A DNA stretch of 64,000 nt from Siphonodentalium dalli (GCA_032622095.1 CP136063.1:265351426-265415425); one strand, 5' to 3'; positions 10,510-23,493 are shown, counted from the stretch's first letter. The notes: generated by a model not told the origin, from the sequence alone. Made by a program: numbers and translations.

Positions 10510-13123
10510 AGGGTGCTATTCACCAAGCGAGACTATTTTATAAACCAGGTAGTTTATATGGTAGCGGCTGAACGCAAAGGTATCTTTGCTTTAGCGCAAA
10601 CGACACACGCTGTCGACGGTGTGATTGATCCAATCTATCAGATTTGTCAATTGACGCCGTCTTACGACTAATTCACGAACACTCACCGGCCACAATCGGC
10701 ATGTATATCGGTATAATTTTTGGGTATAATTGTGTGGAGACTCATGCTTGCGTTAATATATCTGCAGAATGAGTTTCAATTATATTAATGAGGTTTTTTA
10801 AATTAGCACAGTGTGGAAATGAAGAGCCAAGAAGATAACGTCTCAGAAGAATTTTGTTTGTGTTTTGGTTCTGTTTGGATATTTCCCTGCTATTTCCAAA
10901 GAAATTTCTTTCCATGCATCATTTTTCCGGCGCTGGTGAATGGTGCAAATTACACAATGCCCAAAAAAGTGTTACGGTCGTCGGCAGTGGGGGGGGGGGG
11001 GGGGGGGTCTGGAAAACAATTGCACATATAGGGCCCAAAAAGTTTTTTCCGACCCCGAGGGACCCACCACCCCATTTGTGCAAATTTGTTCCTCCAAATG
11101 TTAGGGACCCACCCCCTTTCTCATGTTTTTATCAAAATTTCAGAGTTTTTTAGCCGTTCTTCAATAACTGTGTTAACTGCCTTTCAATCCCATTCCACTA
11201 TCCTTTTTTGGTGCAAAGTGTGTAAAATTAATACTCAAGCAATAACATCCTTAATCGGTAAAGCACAGGTCAGAAAAACGAAAAATAAACTGTATTTCCA
11301 GGTGTTTCCTGGTGTTTCCAGTATCTAACAACAATAATAAAGCATTGTGTAGGTACACTGTATGTCACAAATTGCCATAGACCGCATTATAGCCTTAATA
11401 TATCGAGCGTGTTTAGTCAGACAGAGAACACTGGCCAGTGTAAATAGTAGTAAACAGGTCAGGGGTTCTACAATTTTTTGTGCATGATCAAAGAACTCTT
11501 TAGTCTTATTCACCAGGGTGGGTGAGGAGTGGAATTGTGTTGGTTAGGTATACACATAGATATATGGTTATTATACCCCCGATATTAGTCGGCGGGTATA
11601 TAGTTGACGTCTCGAGTCGTCCGTGTATCCGTCCGTACAACATTTTGCATCATAACTCAAGAGTCGGTTGTCATATTTTGATGCTCTATGACATGTGACG
11701 GACCAGAAATGGGGAACGAATATGCATAATATCACGGATTGTGAGTACCAATGCCTACCAGAGTTATCCATGGGCCCTGTTTATGAAATTCAATCCGTAC
11801 AAAGTTTTTGCCATATAAGTTGAAGTGTCGGTTGTCGAATTTTGAAGTGGTTTGGTATGGTGATATAGACCTGAATGATACGGGAATGATGTGTGCAGAT
11901 ATTACTGCATATCACAGGTTTTGCCTGTCGATGCATACCAGAGCTACCAACTTGGTTCCATCCGTAAACACATTTTGCATTATTATAACTCAACCATTTG
12001 TATGTATATTTGTGCACTAGAGTCTGCAGTATAGTCTCAGTCAGATTTTATTCTTGATTTTAGTTTGAACTTTGAAGACATTGAAGAATGTCATTTCTCA
12101 AAGCATCTGAATGCATCACATTATTTCAGTTCATATATTTGTAAGCGATAACAGTATACAATTAGTATTGTAGTTTATCTATAGTCTTGTTGAGCAGTAT
12201 TTAAGCTTCAAGATGAAGTTCGTAAATTCAAGGAGAATAGCGTCACCTTCAGTTGGGAATGTCTGAACAATAAACAGTAACGGCCATTCATCATAACCAA
12301 TTCAGTTTTATTTGGATAAGTGCTGCAAATTAACATTACTTGCAATCATTAAAAAGATGAGAAATAACCAGAAGGAATGAAATTGATTGCATGCCAGAAC
12401 AAGACAGTATTTCAGACATTAGAAATTTATGAGATACCCTTTTCAATTTCATGTTATGCAACAATCGGGTCAATGATATCTAGTCATCATTGAGTATTCA
12501 CCATGTAGTATTTGTGATACAGTTTTTTTTTTTTTATTACTTTTATTCGGGTAATACAACTGGGTAATACATTATTTTTTTTTTACTAAATTACGGTTTC
12601 CCACTGAGAAGTGGGACGGGATCTTGTGAAATCCAGAATGTTGCTAAATCTGAGGCTAAATAGTCACTATAGATGTCTATATAGCCATATGCCAACAAAC
12701 ATGATACTAACATGCTTACAAACAACATTACATGGTCAGAACTTGTAAATTGTTTGAAAACAAAACCATTTTGGAAAAAAATTTACAAGCACGATTGTTT
12801 CGGCCTCTGGAATGCCCACCCACCCCGGCCCTATATACGGATTTTGTTGTAGACCCCCTCATGTCGTCGGTGGTATATTTTGCCCCACGTCCTTTTCCTC
12901 GGTTGCTCATTGTTGAAATGTGTACAAACGTGTACTGCTACACGCAGCATGTTTATGTGACCGGTGGTCAATCTATTATTGACGCCAATCACCTTGATTG
13001 GATAATCCTATATGGCGCGGCGATGTCTTCCCATCGATATGTCCGCCGATAGCTTCGCATTGAGCGTCGCCTCGTAAAACTACCTGGACTGTATTATAAA
13101 CCCAGCCGGTGAATAGCACCCCA
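10510..13123. mobile_element. Possible 2.6-kb inverted-repeat element, GGGTGCTATTCACC ends
   Basis: The left end reads GGGTGCTATTCACCAAGCGA and the right end is the complement of GGGTGCTATTCACCGGCTGG. After a few mismatches both continue into TTTATAA..CAGGTAGTTT. The interior has no transposase-like open frame. It holds an (G)n tract at about 10989-11007, a GC-rich segment and the TATACCC hairpin repeat at 11573. I could not define a clean target duplication, so the two ends may instead be two separate solo copies. Confidence 0.4.
11573..12020. repeat. TATACCC-CCGA hairpin-ended repeat with internal diverged units
   Basis: Starts with a short hairpin in which TATACCC and CCGA pair with TCGG and GGGTATA (about 11573-11602). 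Three diverged internal units of about 180-190 bp follow, each with (A/G)TCCGTACAA-like and TTTTGCATCATAACTC-like words followed by a TCGGTTGTC motif. The arrangement looks like a short non-autonomous element or a decayed tandem repeat. No protein is encoded. Confidence 0.5.
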
Positions 13124-13801
13124 AGTGTTTTAAATCACTCTCATGGGATGGGCCTTGTCACAAGTCAACAGGAAACGACTCCCAAACGCATAAAGCTTGT
13201 TGTCGAATCCCTTTCATATCATCAATGTTAATATTTGTTTTGTAATATATAATGCTTATGTTGGAATAAATACTTTCCACACCAAGGACGATAAAGTTGA
13301 CAGCCGATTCATGTGGTATCACGGGATTTAGAGTACCTGCGAGTTACAACCAGGCCGGCCAATGCCTTAAAATGCCTGCTTACGGTACAACCTATTTGAT
13401 ACTACTTAAACCAACGATTTCAAGTGCCGACCCTCAAAACATAATGTATAATCAGAGTGAGACGGTCGAGCATTTGAGAGTGTTGTATGAGTCAGACTGA
13501 ATCTATCGCCAGAATGATCCAGAAGAAACAAGAGTTTATCGCTGACCGTGGTCGATCTAGGTGTGATCATCAACGAGGTCTAGAGAGCAACCTGAGTAAT
13601 TCGATTTGAAGGACGTCTATTGTGAGTTGGGGTTCGCTTGGGTGCAGATAGCAACGCTGTGACAAGTTTAACCGATAGTATGAAGTAACACATGTCGGGA
13701 TTCACTGGTTGCCAAATAAGGAAATGGTCATTTCTGATACTGAATCCCTTCTAACTTCTGACTCGGAGAAGGGTCTGGTTGGTATTTACATGTCTGTTTA
13801 A
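13124..13801. other. Non-coding stretch
   Basis: One open frame (13297-13500, 67 codons, plus strand) lacks family motifs and splice context. I see no other structure. Confidence 0.3.
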
Positions 13802-14394
13802 CAGGGTTCGCGCTGCCACTTGCCAAATTTGTCAATGGCAAAAGTAATTCACATTTGGCAAAAAATATTTTCATTTGGCAAAACTTTTGGGAAGTCACTT
13901 TTTAATTCCTCAAGACAGTTGACAAATATTGGTCAATCAGTAACATTCATTTCAGGAAACTCGAACAATATAATTATATCAGTGGTGTTTTATATGATTT
14001 AGGAAAAGCTAACACCTTGATTATGAGGCAGTTAATCTGATAGCATTTAGTATCGATGGGTGGATGGATTACCCGTTTTTAGTGGGGTGGTATATATTTA
14101 CATAGCTAATCCTCTTGTGGTTTGTCCTTCTGATGAAGTAACCCTGCTATAATTTATGGTTCCGTGAATGGTTTATTGTTGTATGATAAACCACAATAGA
14201 GATGCGATTATAATTATTAACTAGCGGCTTTCCTGTCGATATCAAAAGTCGTTCAAACCGCGAGTCTCGAAACATAAGACATAATGTTGCAGAAAATGGT
14301 ACTATCAGGGATAGTATTTGGCAAATTCTAAAAGAATTTGGCGAAAAATATTTTCATTTGGCAAATTATTTGGCAACAGTAAATTTTGGTCCAG
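13802..14394 (+). repeat. Dispersed TTTGGCAAA-rich repeat, copy 2
   Basis: The longer copy of the repeat at 9261-9770. It carries an extra block (about 14243-14285) and an extra TTTGGC-rich block near the right end (about 14333-14376). The remaining sequence is nearly identical to copy 1, which suggests a fairly recent duplication or transposition. No terminal inverted repeat was found. Confidence 0.75.
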
Positions 14395-15945
14395 ATGCTT
14401 ACACAACTATTGCTGACAAATACTTGTCATTTCTCACAAACTCTTGGACTGTTTAAATAAGACTTTCAAATTATTCAGATTATTCCGAGTAGATATTTGT
14501 CGCAAGAAAAGTAATCTTTACCTGGAAAATATTTATGCCAGGGAGAGTTACCTTCCATGGAAACGAATTGACGGTTGATTCGAATACGCGACTCATAGCT
14601 ACGCCGTGACGCATTATACGCTCGTTATCATGACGTGGTGCTCCATTCAAAATATGTTAACTGACCAACGGCCGATGTTTGTGAATCTAGAACTAAAGTT
14701 AGCAACACTCGACCAAATATATCTTCAGTTGGTACAAATACTCCTTATCTTATAAAACCAGGTCCAATTAATACAGCAATATTTGGTTATATAAATCTAC
14801 TTTTACAAACAAGTCCGGGACCTAGTCATATTTAATGATTTGACCATTTCTATTCTAAATTACTTATTGACGAGTAGTTCCCTTAGAAATGTTCAAATAC
14901 TAAAACCAACAAACGAACTACTATCTGATGTCATATCAGATTTGGCATAATATAACCACCATCTGTATGTTTTCTACACCAGAAAATAATTAGATCTGAC
15001 CCATGGACCAATCAATGAGAGGATTTAATGGGCGGATATCAACGTTCAAATGAAGACATTTTTTAATTTGTGTCAGCCCACACCAAAATCCAATGATAGC
15101 GTATAAAGAGCGTAGATGATTTCATCGCCCCAAAGATGTAAATAATCAAGATCAGTCTCTATCATGAGCTTCTGTGCTAATTTTCAACGTAAAACTGACG
15201 GATTCTTTTGCTGATATTCGCGATGTTTGTGACCTATGAATGTTGCTTATTGCAAGTATATTTTTTGTTCAATTTGTTACTGCCTGGTAAGTTAAACATT
15301 AAGTCATGATTTTTGTATGAATTTGATGTCAAATCTGACCGTGCATTTTTAACATTCCTTTCACAAACACCTCAAATTCCATGCAGGGTTTACCTCCCGT
15401 GTTGAGTCGGTAAGACCGCTGCTATCGGCGACATTTCACCCACATTTGGTAGACTTCCGCGATATTAAAAGTTATACTAAGCGAGCAAAGCAAAATGCTG
15501 CCCTTATTAAGTACACAAATTATCCAACAAAATTTGTGTGGTTTCGTACCTTAAGTTTGGAAAGTCCCACAAGAACCAATGAACTATATTTCGAAACGGT
15601 GTGATTTGGTTCTCAGATTATTTTATCAACAGAAAAGTCTAAACGCACATGGACGACAATGTCCCGATAATACGAATGACAAGTCAGACACAGGAGTTCT
15701 AATTTGTACAATTTTGATGAGTTGCTTGCGAAAATCGTCAAAAAAACTACCGACCTGATCCTCCATTCTGTGATTAAGATTTTAGTCCGGGAATTGTTCT
15801 CAAAGCACATAGGATATTTGACTTTGGGGCGATCGGTTTTCGCCATTTTGTTTGGAAAACCCCGCGCTAAATATAGAAACGGTAGACTAGTACCCAGCCG
15901 GTTACAGATTCAGAAAGGAAGCATGACTGGCGCGCTCTGGTAGAG
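14395..15945. other. AT-rich non-coding stretch
   Basis: Contains overlapping open frames on both strands at about 15613-15943, with no recognised motif. Because this lies just before the LINE ORF1 fragment it could be part of the same decayed element, but I see no conserved residues that show this. Confidence 0.3.
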
Positions 15946-16070
15946 ATTGCAAACACCTGTGGTATTTACGGTCCCTGTACTACTGCCGTATAGCTCTTTC
16001 GTCTGAGTCGAAAAAATTGGCTGAGCTGGATCTATATGTGGTCAAAATCTAAATAGAATTTCAAAATCCA

Positions 16071-16330
16071 TTGATGGTCGAATTGGTTATTAACCAGCTA
16101 TGGTGTAACATTCAACAGTTCTCATGTCTTAAATGCCAAAGGTATGGTCATGGCCACGAGAATTGCAATAGCGAACTAACTATATGTTTACGGTGCGCTG
16201 TTCCGGGCAATGGACATACACATTGCTCAAACTGTCGCAGACAATTGAGGTCCAGCAACTGGACATCTCACATGTTCTGCTGATGTGTCCGTAAAGGACA
16301 CTGTTGATACCAACACTCATTCAGTGATTC
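16071..16330 (+). pseudogene. Decayed non-LTR retrotransposon ORF1 (CCHC zinc knuckles)
   Basis: The frame encodes a knuckle of the form CLKCQRYGHGHENC followed by a second CLRCAVPGNGHTHCSNC segment. This is the CCHC zinc-knuckle pair typical of the gag-like ORF1 protein of Jockey- and CR1-type LINEs, which binds the element RNA. Usual family features are present: C-x2-C-x4-H-x4-C spacing, the QR(Y/F)GH word, and a following C-x2-C. The open frame is only 70 codons, ends at a stop soon after the knuckles, and has stops just upstream. It is therefore a dead fragment. The TTAA-flanked miniature element at 16418 sits about 90 bp downstream and may have landed in the same LINE remnant. Confidence 0.6.
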
Positions 16331-16417
16331 AGACCAATTCAGTCAGTGTATCCTTCGCAATGCAAGACATTCTAGCATGAGTTCCAGAGCCTGCATCGCT
16401 GAACATGGAACTGTTAA

Positions 16418-16762
16418 CCCTTTACCCAACAAACCGGCCAAAACCGGCCAAATAAAGCTTCAACAGCCTCAAATATCTTCGGTCTGTCTCAATAGAACCA
16501 TACAAATATGGATATCATTGGAACCGGCTCCTTGACCACATTGTGATAGTTACAGTTATGCCCTGTGCCAATACATTCTCTTATATATGCGAGTCGACCA
16601 TAGGTCGCCTCGCATATATAAGAGAATGCATTGGCCTAAATTTTTTTTATAATTTTTAATGTGTTAAGCCAATGCATTCTCTTATATATGCGAGGCGACC
16701 TATGGTCGACTCGCATATATAAGAGAATGCATTGGCACAGGGCCCTTCTGTTGGGTAAAGGG
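16418..16762 (+). mobile_element. Miniature element, TTAA family, copy A1 (double hairpin)
   Basis: Flanked on both sides by TTAA (16414-16417 and 16763-16766). Its ends are CCCTTTACCCAACA and TGTTGGGTAAAGGG. The TTAA duplication and CCCT terminus are the hallmarks of piggyBac-type DNA transposons, so it is probably a non-autonomous piggyBac-like element. Inside are two hairpins of about 67 nt in inverted orientation (16573-16639 and 16670-16736), each with CCAATGCATTCTCTTATATA arms and a GTCGACC-ATA-GGTCG tip. A TTTTTATAATTTTTAATG spacer separates them. No coding capacity. Confidence 0.85.
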
Positions 16763-16766
16763 TTAA

Positions 16767-18250
16767 ACCATCTACTACAATTGAGTCAGTTGTTCTAAAA
16801 CTATCGTCGAACTCTAATAACACTAACCAGAGGTTGCTATTGAGATAGATAATCTCAGCGCTATATGCTTGAAGAAAGGATTAAGTTTGTAAAGAGTAGA
16901 CACATAACAGCATACGTGTGGCTTTCCGGTTGGGTGAGAGGCGACCTTCTCGGTCACTTATGGCCAGTCGCCTTGATGTTGTTGTAGAGACCCGATTCTT
17001 CCAATATATCGTGTCAATGCTAAATCAGAGACCAAATTAATCAAATATATCAAGTATCTTCTCAATGCTAAATCAGACACCAACCGCTTTTGATATTTCC
17101 ATTTGGGCTCTATTTTGAAGCCTTGGGAATTTTAATCTGATTTGCTATTGACTTATTTATTCCTGCTGCAGTGTTCAGTTCTTGTATACAGACAGAAATA
17201 AAGTTTTTTACTTTCATCTACGGCATGTGTTCTACGTTATACAGTTACATTACTAGTATAGTTTATGACTACCTGCTTCCGTGCTTAATCTTGATGTGAC
17301 ATATAGCGGTTGAAACGACGTTAAGCCCTATTTATTCAATCAAGCAATCAATTCAAACCGGCATGGGACTTCAATTATAATATGACTAGGCTATACTTCA
17401 TTGAATACTGCACCACCCGCAGTGTCCAAGCTTATTACATGTACCAATGTATTATACACGTATTATCAAAAGAGACACGAACATACGTTAAATTGCAAAC
17501 ACATAATATATACATAAAACGTTCAGCCACATAGTGTCATGGCCATATATAGATACTAATGAAATTTAAATGGACTGTTAAGGTATGTAAAACTGAGGTG
17601 TGGTAAATATTCTCCCATATTAACCACAAGGAATGTGACAACCGACTAATGTCTGCATCACCGTGTGTTTCGTGACCTAATTAAAAGATGACATATTGTT
17701 AAAGCTGCCAAGGCAACAAAAACTCGGTAAACAAGTTTCGCGGAGGGTGTGTTTGTTGAAAGCGTAACACTACGAGCATTCGTTGCAAAGTGAATGAGCT
17801 TACATGTTGGGCATTCTCCACCATATGTTCATACATTAGGACAATGTTAAATAAATCATCACCCACTCCATTTGAAATTTTGACACTGAAGCTGATCAAA
17901 ATTCCATAAATCAATTTAGGGAATAATCAGGAAGGTAAACCTGCTCATCAACTGAATTCGTCGCACACAAGTGTTATCAATAGAGACCTTTCGCATCCTT
18001 ACAATTACGATTACGAATACGGAGAGCTATTCGTAGTCGTAAGTCTACCCGTATTGACAAAAAGTCCTTTCGCAAAACGACTATGATAATATTTTTGACG
18101 AACACGTTCAATAATTATTTCGTACCACTTTTAAAACTTGAAAAGTTGGTTTTGTATCCAGTCGTATGAAACGTTATTGGTATAACATGTACAACACTAA
18201 TAAGATAATGACTAGATGCAGATTGCCAACAGTATGAGTATACATAATCA
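16767..18250. other. Non-coding stretch
   Basis: I recognise no gene. The first 150 bp may continue the LINE remnant interrupted by element A1. One open frame at 17699-17914 on the minus strand has no family motif. Confidence 0.3.
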
Positions 18251-18766
18251 CCCCTGGTTAAGTGGTTCTGTTAATATGCTATGATGCTGGTGGTCCTGCT
18301 GAACTGATATGATGCGGGTAGGACAAACTGATGCCGTTACGAAAAAGTACCGTTATGTTTTTCAAAGTTGTCATTTTCGCGGTGTTTGGCTAATCAGAGC
18401 GATTTGAGGAAAAACCAGTGTATGTAAGAAATATTCACGAACATTTATATTTTTGAAAAAATTTAATAATGCCTGCGCTTTTGTTTCTAAAACGACATGA
18501 ATAACAATCTTGATTATAGTCGATTTTCGATATCTAATACAACCGGTATTAACAATATTTCGCAATAGATATGTTTTTTGAATGTTTGATATGCATAATG
18601 GCTTTTCCTGGATATGTTCAGATTATCGGAACACCGCGAAAAAGACAAATTAAAAAAATATAACGGTACTTTTTGTTAACAGCATCATTTTTCCCTAACA
18701 GCATCATAGCAATTCAGCAGGACCCAACCGAATCATAGCACATTAGCATGACCACTTGACCAGGTT
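18251..18766. mobile_element. Inverted-repeat element E, copy 1
   Basis: Ends are imperfect inverted repeats: CCCCTGGTTAAGTGGTTCTG on the left and the complement of AAACCTGGTCAAGTGGTCAT on the right, followed on both sides by GCTA(A/G)T.TGCTATGAT and further matches (GTTA.. AAAGTACCGTTAT). The interior is AT-rich without an open frame of note. It recurs at 53890 and, more decayed, at 26437. Superfamily unknown, because no clear target duplication is visible. Confidence 0.7.
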
Positions 18767-19909
18767 TGATCATGTATGTATAATGAAATAAAATCTTATA
18801 TCCCAACATAACTCGTTGGAGATCCTCTATATATGTCTGATCAGTATTAACTATTTGGAATCAAACAATTGCCAGTACTATATTTCCAATATGACAACTG
18901 TATAGAACCCGAAATTAAAGCACCTGTATGGTCCCCCATCAACCCATATGGTGCTAACATGCTACTGAAAAACAGAACAGTGCTATTGTTTGTAGTTTGC
19001 CAAAAATCCTTCACCACAAAATTTGTAATCACTGGACAAAATGAGTTTTTACGGGTTCTGGTGACCCACCACGGCCCTGCAGTGTCTGGACTTTTTCAGC
19101 CAACCCCTTCCTGTGCGCCACGACCTTTCCTGGCCCATGCATGTTTAACTGAATACGATATGGAATCTCCTGACATCTGTTGGATTCATCAAAATTAATG
19201 TGCAGTGATGGTATATACACTCTATTCCAAGCTGCATGAATGTCCACGACTCGAACACCGCGTCAGGTATTTCCATGTATGTTATATGTACAACAAACGT
19301 GATGATATGGATGTTGCGACACAGGTTGTCATTTATCCATGCACCCCTCCCAAAATTCTGCCCCAACTTTGCATGTTATCGCTATACATTTGAGACCTAT
19401 AAGACTGTGGTTATGAAAAGTTTTGACAATTCAGCTTGTACTATTTATAATTGTTTACTTGATATGATTTTAAAGAGACCGCTATTCTCTTGTAATTTAT
19501 TATCTTGGTTTCTTTTGGATTCTCCAATAGTTTCCACACAGCTGCAATTTAAATCTAAAATTTGCTTGCTAAGATTGTAGGCCATAAGTAGCATGTAGTT
19601 GGATTTTACCAGTGTATATAACGGTGAATGTATACCACGCAAAATGTTCAGCAAGAGGGGCATGGTACAAACCGAATGTTCCGTTCGGTCATTATTGGTG
19701 GTTGATATGACTAGGAAAGAACAGTCGCGAGAAATGTATTTCCGACCAATCTAGTGCAGGTATATGCATGGACCCACCCCAAATTTAAGGTATACAACCA
19801 AACTCACTGACCATTTGCCATGTCCCTGCACACTGTAAATATTGGATGTACCAGATACTCGTTCAATGGTATATATTATACGATCTCCATATATTTGGGA
19901 CTATGTATA
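18767..19909. other. Non-coding stretch
   Basis: Several overlapping open frames of 60-114 codons occur on both strands at 18847-19663, but none has splice context or recognisable domains. No transposon ends were identified. Confidence 0.3.
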
Positions 19910-21746
19910 CGTCCTAAATTTATACATGTATGCGCTTGAGGCTTAACGGATATATGTTTGCATGCACTGAGAGTAATCGTCCTAAGTTTATATATGTATG
20001 CGATTGAGGCTTACCGGATATATGTTTGCATGCACTGAGAGTGATCGTCCTAAGTTTATACATGAATGCGATTGAGGCTTACCGGATATATGTTTGCATG
20101 CACTGAGAGTGGTCGTCCTAAGTTTATACATGCATGCGATTGAGGCTTACCGGATATATGTATGCATGCACTGAGAGTAATCGTCCTAAGTTTATATATG
20201 TATGCGATTGAGGCTTACCGGATATATGTATGCATGCACTGAGAGTGATCGTCCTAAGTTTATATATGTATGCGATTGAGGCTTACCGGATATATGTATG
20301 CATGCACTGAGAGTGATCGTCCTAAGTTTATATATGTATGCGATTGAGGCTTACCGGATATATGTATGCATGCACTGAGAGTAATCGTCCTAAGTTTATA
20401 CATGCATGCGATTGAGGCTTACCGGATATATGTATGCATGCACTGAGAGTAATCGTCCTAAGTTTATATGTGTATGCGATTGAGGCTTACCGGATATATG
20501 TTTGCATGCACTGAGAGTGATCGTCCTAAGTTTATACATGTATGCGCTTGAGGCTTAACGGATATATGTATGCATGCACTGAGAGTAATCGTCCTAAGTT
20601 TATATATGTATGCGATTGAGGCTTACCGGATATATGTATGCATGCACTGAGAGTAATCGTCCTAAGTTTATATATGTATGCGATTGAGGCTTAACGGATA
20701 TATGTTTGCATGCACTGAGAGTAATCGTCCTAAGTTTATATATGTATGCGATTGAGGCTTACCGGATATATGTATGCATGCACTGAGAGTAATCGTCCTA
20801 AGTTTATACATGTATGCGATTGAGGCTTAACGGATATATGTATGCATGCACTTAGAGTGATCGTCCTAAGTTTATACATGCATGCGATTGAGGCTTACCG
20901 GATATATGTATGCATGCACTGAGAGTGATCGTCCTAAGTTTATACATGCATGCGATTGAGGCTTACCGGATATATGTATGCATGCACTGAGAGTGATCGT
21001 CCTAAGTTTATACATGCATGCGATTGAGGCTTACCGGATATATGTATGCATGCACTGAGAGTGATCGTCCTAAGTTTATATATGTATGCGATTGAGGCTT
21101 ACCGGATATATGTTTGCATGCACTGAGAGTAATCGTCCTAAGTTTATATATGTATGCGATTGAGGCTTACCGGATATATGTATGCATGCACTGAGAGTGA
21201 TCGTCCTAAGTGTATACATGCATGCGATTGAGGCTTACCGGATATATGTATGCATGCACTGAGAGTAATCGTCCTAAGTTTATATATGTATGCGATTGAG
21301 GCTTACCGGATATATGTATGCATGCACTGAGAGTAATCGTCCTAAGTTTATATATGTATGCGATTGAGGCTTACCGGATATATGTATGCATGCACTGAGA
21401 GTGATCGTCCTAAGTTTATACATGCATGCGATTGAGGCTTACCGGATATATGTATGCATGCACTGAGAGTAATCGTCCTAAGTTTATATATGTATGCGAT
21501 TGAGGCTTACCGGATATATGTATGCATGCACTGAGAGTGATCGTCCTAAGTTTATACATGCATGCGATTGAGGCTTACCGGATATATGTATGCATGCACT
21601 GAGAGTAATCGTCCTAAGTTTATATATGTATGCGATTGAGGCTTAACGGATATATGTATGCATGCACTGAGAGTAATCGTCCTAAGTTTATATATGTATG
21701 CGATTGAGGCTTACCGGATATATGTATGCATGCAATGAGAGTGGTC
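19910..21746. repeat. 68-bp satellite-like array, about 27 copies
   Basis: Head-to-tail units of 68 bp contain ATCGTCCTAAGTTTATA, GCGATTGAGGCTTACCGGAT and ATGCATGCACTGAGAGT. Copies differ at a few diagnostic sites: GTAATC or GTGATC, TATATATGTATG or TACATGCATG, TACCGG or TAACGG, TTTGC or TATGC. GTGATC tends to precede TACATGCATG and GTAATC to precede TATATATGTATG, so at least two unit subtypes are interspersed. No frame runs through the array. Confidence 0.95.
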
Positions 21747-22072
21747 GCTGTTCGTGATGGATATAGCGCGTTTGTTTCGCATGTTTCTCGACGAGTATCT
21801 TGATAGCCAATCTAAATCACAAATACAGGTTAAGTGACAATAGAAGTGGGCCTTTTACATAAGATGCATTAGACAGTGTATAGTAGAGCGAATTTGTATA
21901 TTTTAGAAATGAAATCAGATGTGTTAAGTGAATTTATAAGAATTCATTAAATCGTATCCGCTCTTACGAATAGTAAACTACGACAACTATTAGAAAGTAC
22001 ACACATGTTGTTGACGTAGTACACTATCCGTAATCGTAATCGTGAGTTTTGCGAAATGTTTCTACCTTACTC

Positions 22073-23493
22073 GTATTTAAATGTCTCTACCTTACTCGTA
22101 TTTAAATTCGCGCAGTATTATTTTTCGCTCAGTTTTAAATTCGCGCACCTGGCTGCGCGAATTAAAAACAATATATTTTCGTGAAATACTTACATCTGGT
22201 CACATGACATGTCTATAGTAAAGACCAAACCTGACGAACATTGTCATTGCAACTGCATTAAAATTTTGTTGAGATGATGGGTTGTTATATGGTCCAAGCA
22301 ATCATTATAATATTGAAATGCACGATTCTTGACATCATTGAAATGATCTCGAAAGATTTACAATCACAACCAGGTTGGTTGTTGACATCGTTATTTCAAA
22401 TAGTTGCGTAGACAAACATACATGTATTTAACTATAGTTGCGTAGACAGACATACATGTATTTAACTAGAGTTGTATAGACAGACATACATGCATTTAAC
22501 TAGAGTTGTGTAGACAGACATACATGTATTTAACTAGAGTTGTGTAGACAGACATACATGTATTTAACTAGAGTTGTGTAGACAGACATACATGTATTTA
22601 ACTAGAGTTGCGTAGACAGACATACATGTATTTAACTAGAGTTGTGTAGACAGACATACATGTATTTAACTAGAGTTGTGTAGACAGACATACATGTATT
22701 TAACTAGAGTTGTGTAGACAGACATACATGTATTTAACTAGAGTTGTGTAGACAGACATACATGTATTTAACTAGAGTTGTGTAGACAGACATACATGTA
22801 TTTAACTAGAGTTGTATAGACAGACATACATGCATTTAACTAGAGTTGTGTAGACAGACATACATGTATTTAACTAGAGTTTTGTAGACAGACATACATG
22901 TATTTAACTAGAGTTTTGTAGACAGACATACATGTATTTAACTAGAGTTGTGTAGACAGACATACATGTATTTAACTAGAGTTGTGTAGACAGACATACA
23001 TGTATTTAACTAGAGTTGTGTAGACAGACATACATGTATTTAACTAGAGTTGTGTAGACAAACATACATGTATTTAACTAGAGTTGTATGACCACGGTGT
23101 CACTCCAGTGTTGTGGAAATGGAGACGTGGTTTCATGTCCATATTGTATACCACAATGTTCTATTCTCATTCGTAAATATGATGTGTCTCAATACTATAA
23201 ATTGTCATAGAATATGTATATTTGTTGCAAGCATTACACCATCGAAGATGTTACTATGCACGATTTACATATTAATTGTGGTCTGTGGTTACATATAACG
23301 CATGTAAATATAATTCTCTATTCAGTCCAACCTTCCGTAATATAAGTAACTTATATACATGTACAGCCGTCGCAGTTTCTCTGCTGTTTGGTATAAAACT
23401 CAGGAGTCGTACTATTTTTCGCTCAGTTTTAAATTCGCGCATCTATTGGTACGCGAACAATAGTACTGCGCGAATTTAAATACGAGTAAGGTA
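22073..23493. repeat. Inverted pair of TTCGCGCA repeats bracketing a minisatellite
   Basis: Near 22073-22165 and again near 23403-23493 are copies sharing TTTTTCGCTCAGTTTTAAATTCGCGCA-type sequence together with TACTCGTATTTAAATTCGCG in the first copy and its complement at the end of the second. They are probably two copies of a short palindromic element. The DNA between them is mostly the 34-bp array. Confidence 0.5.
22401..23089. repeat. 34-bp minisatellite, about 20 copies
   Basis: Unit AGTTGTGTAGACAGACATAC plus ATGTATTTAACTAG. Variants are limited to GTGTAG/GCGTAG/GTATAG/TTGTAG, ATGTATTT/ATGCATTT and CAGACA/CAAACA. The first and last units carry the CAAACA form. Confidence 0.95.

Noticed and set aside
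19910-23089. Regularly spaced repeats that might suggest a CRISPR array
   Set aside because: The units are contiguous tandem repeats without unique spacers, and the window is animal nuclear DNA.
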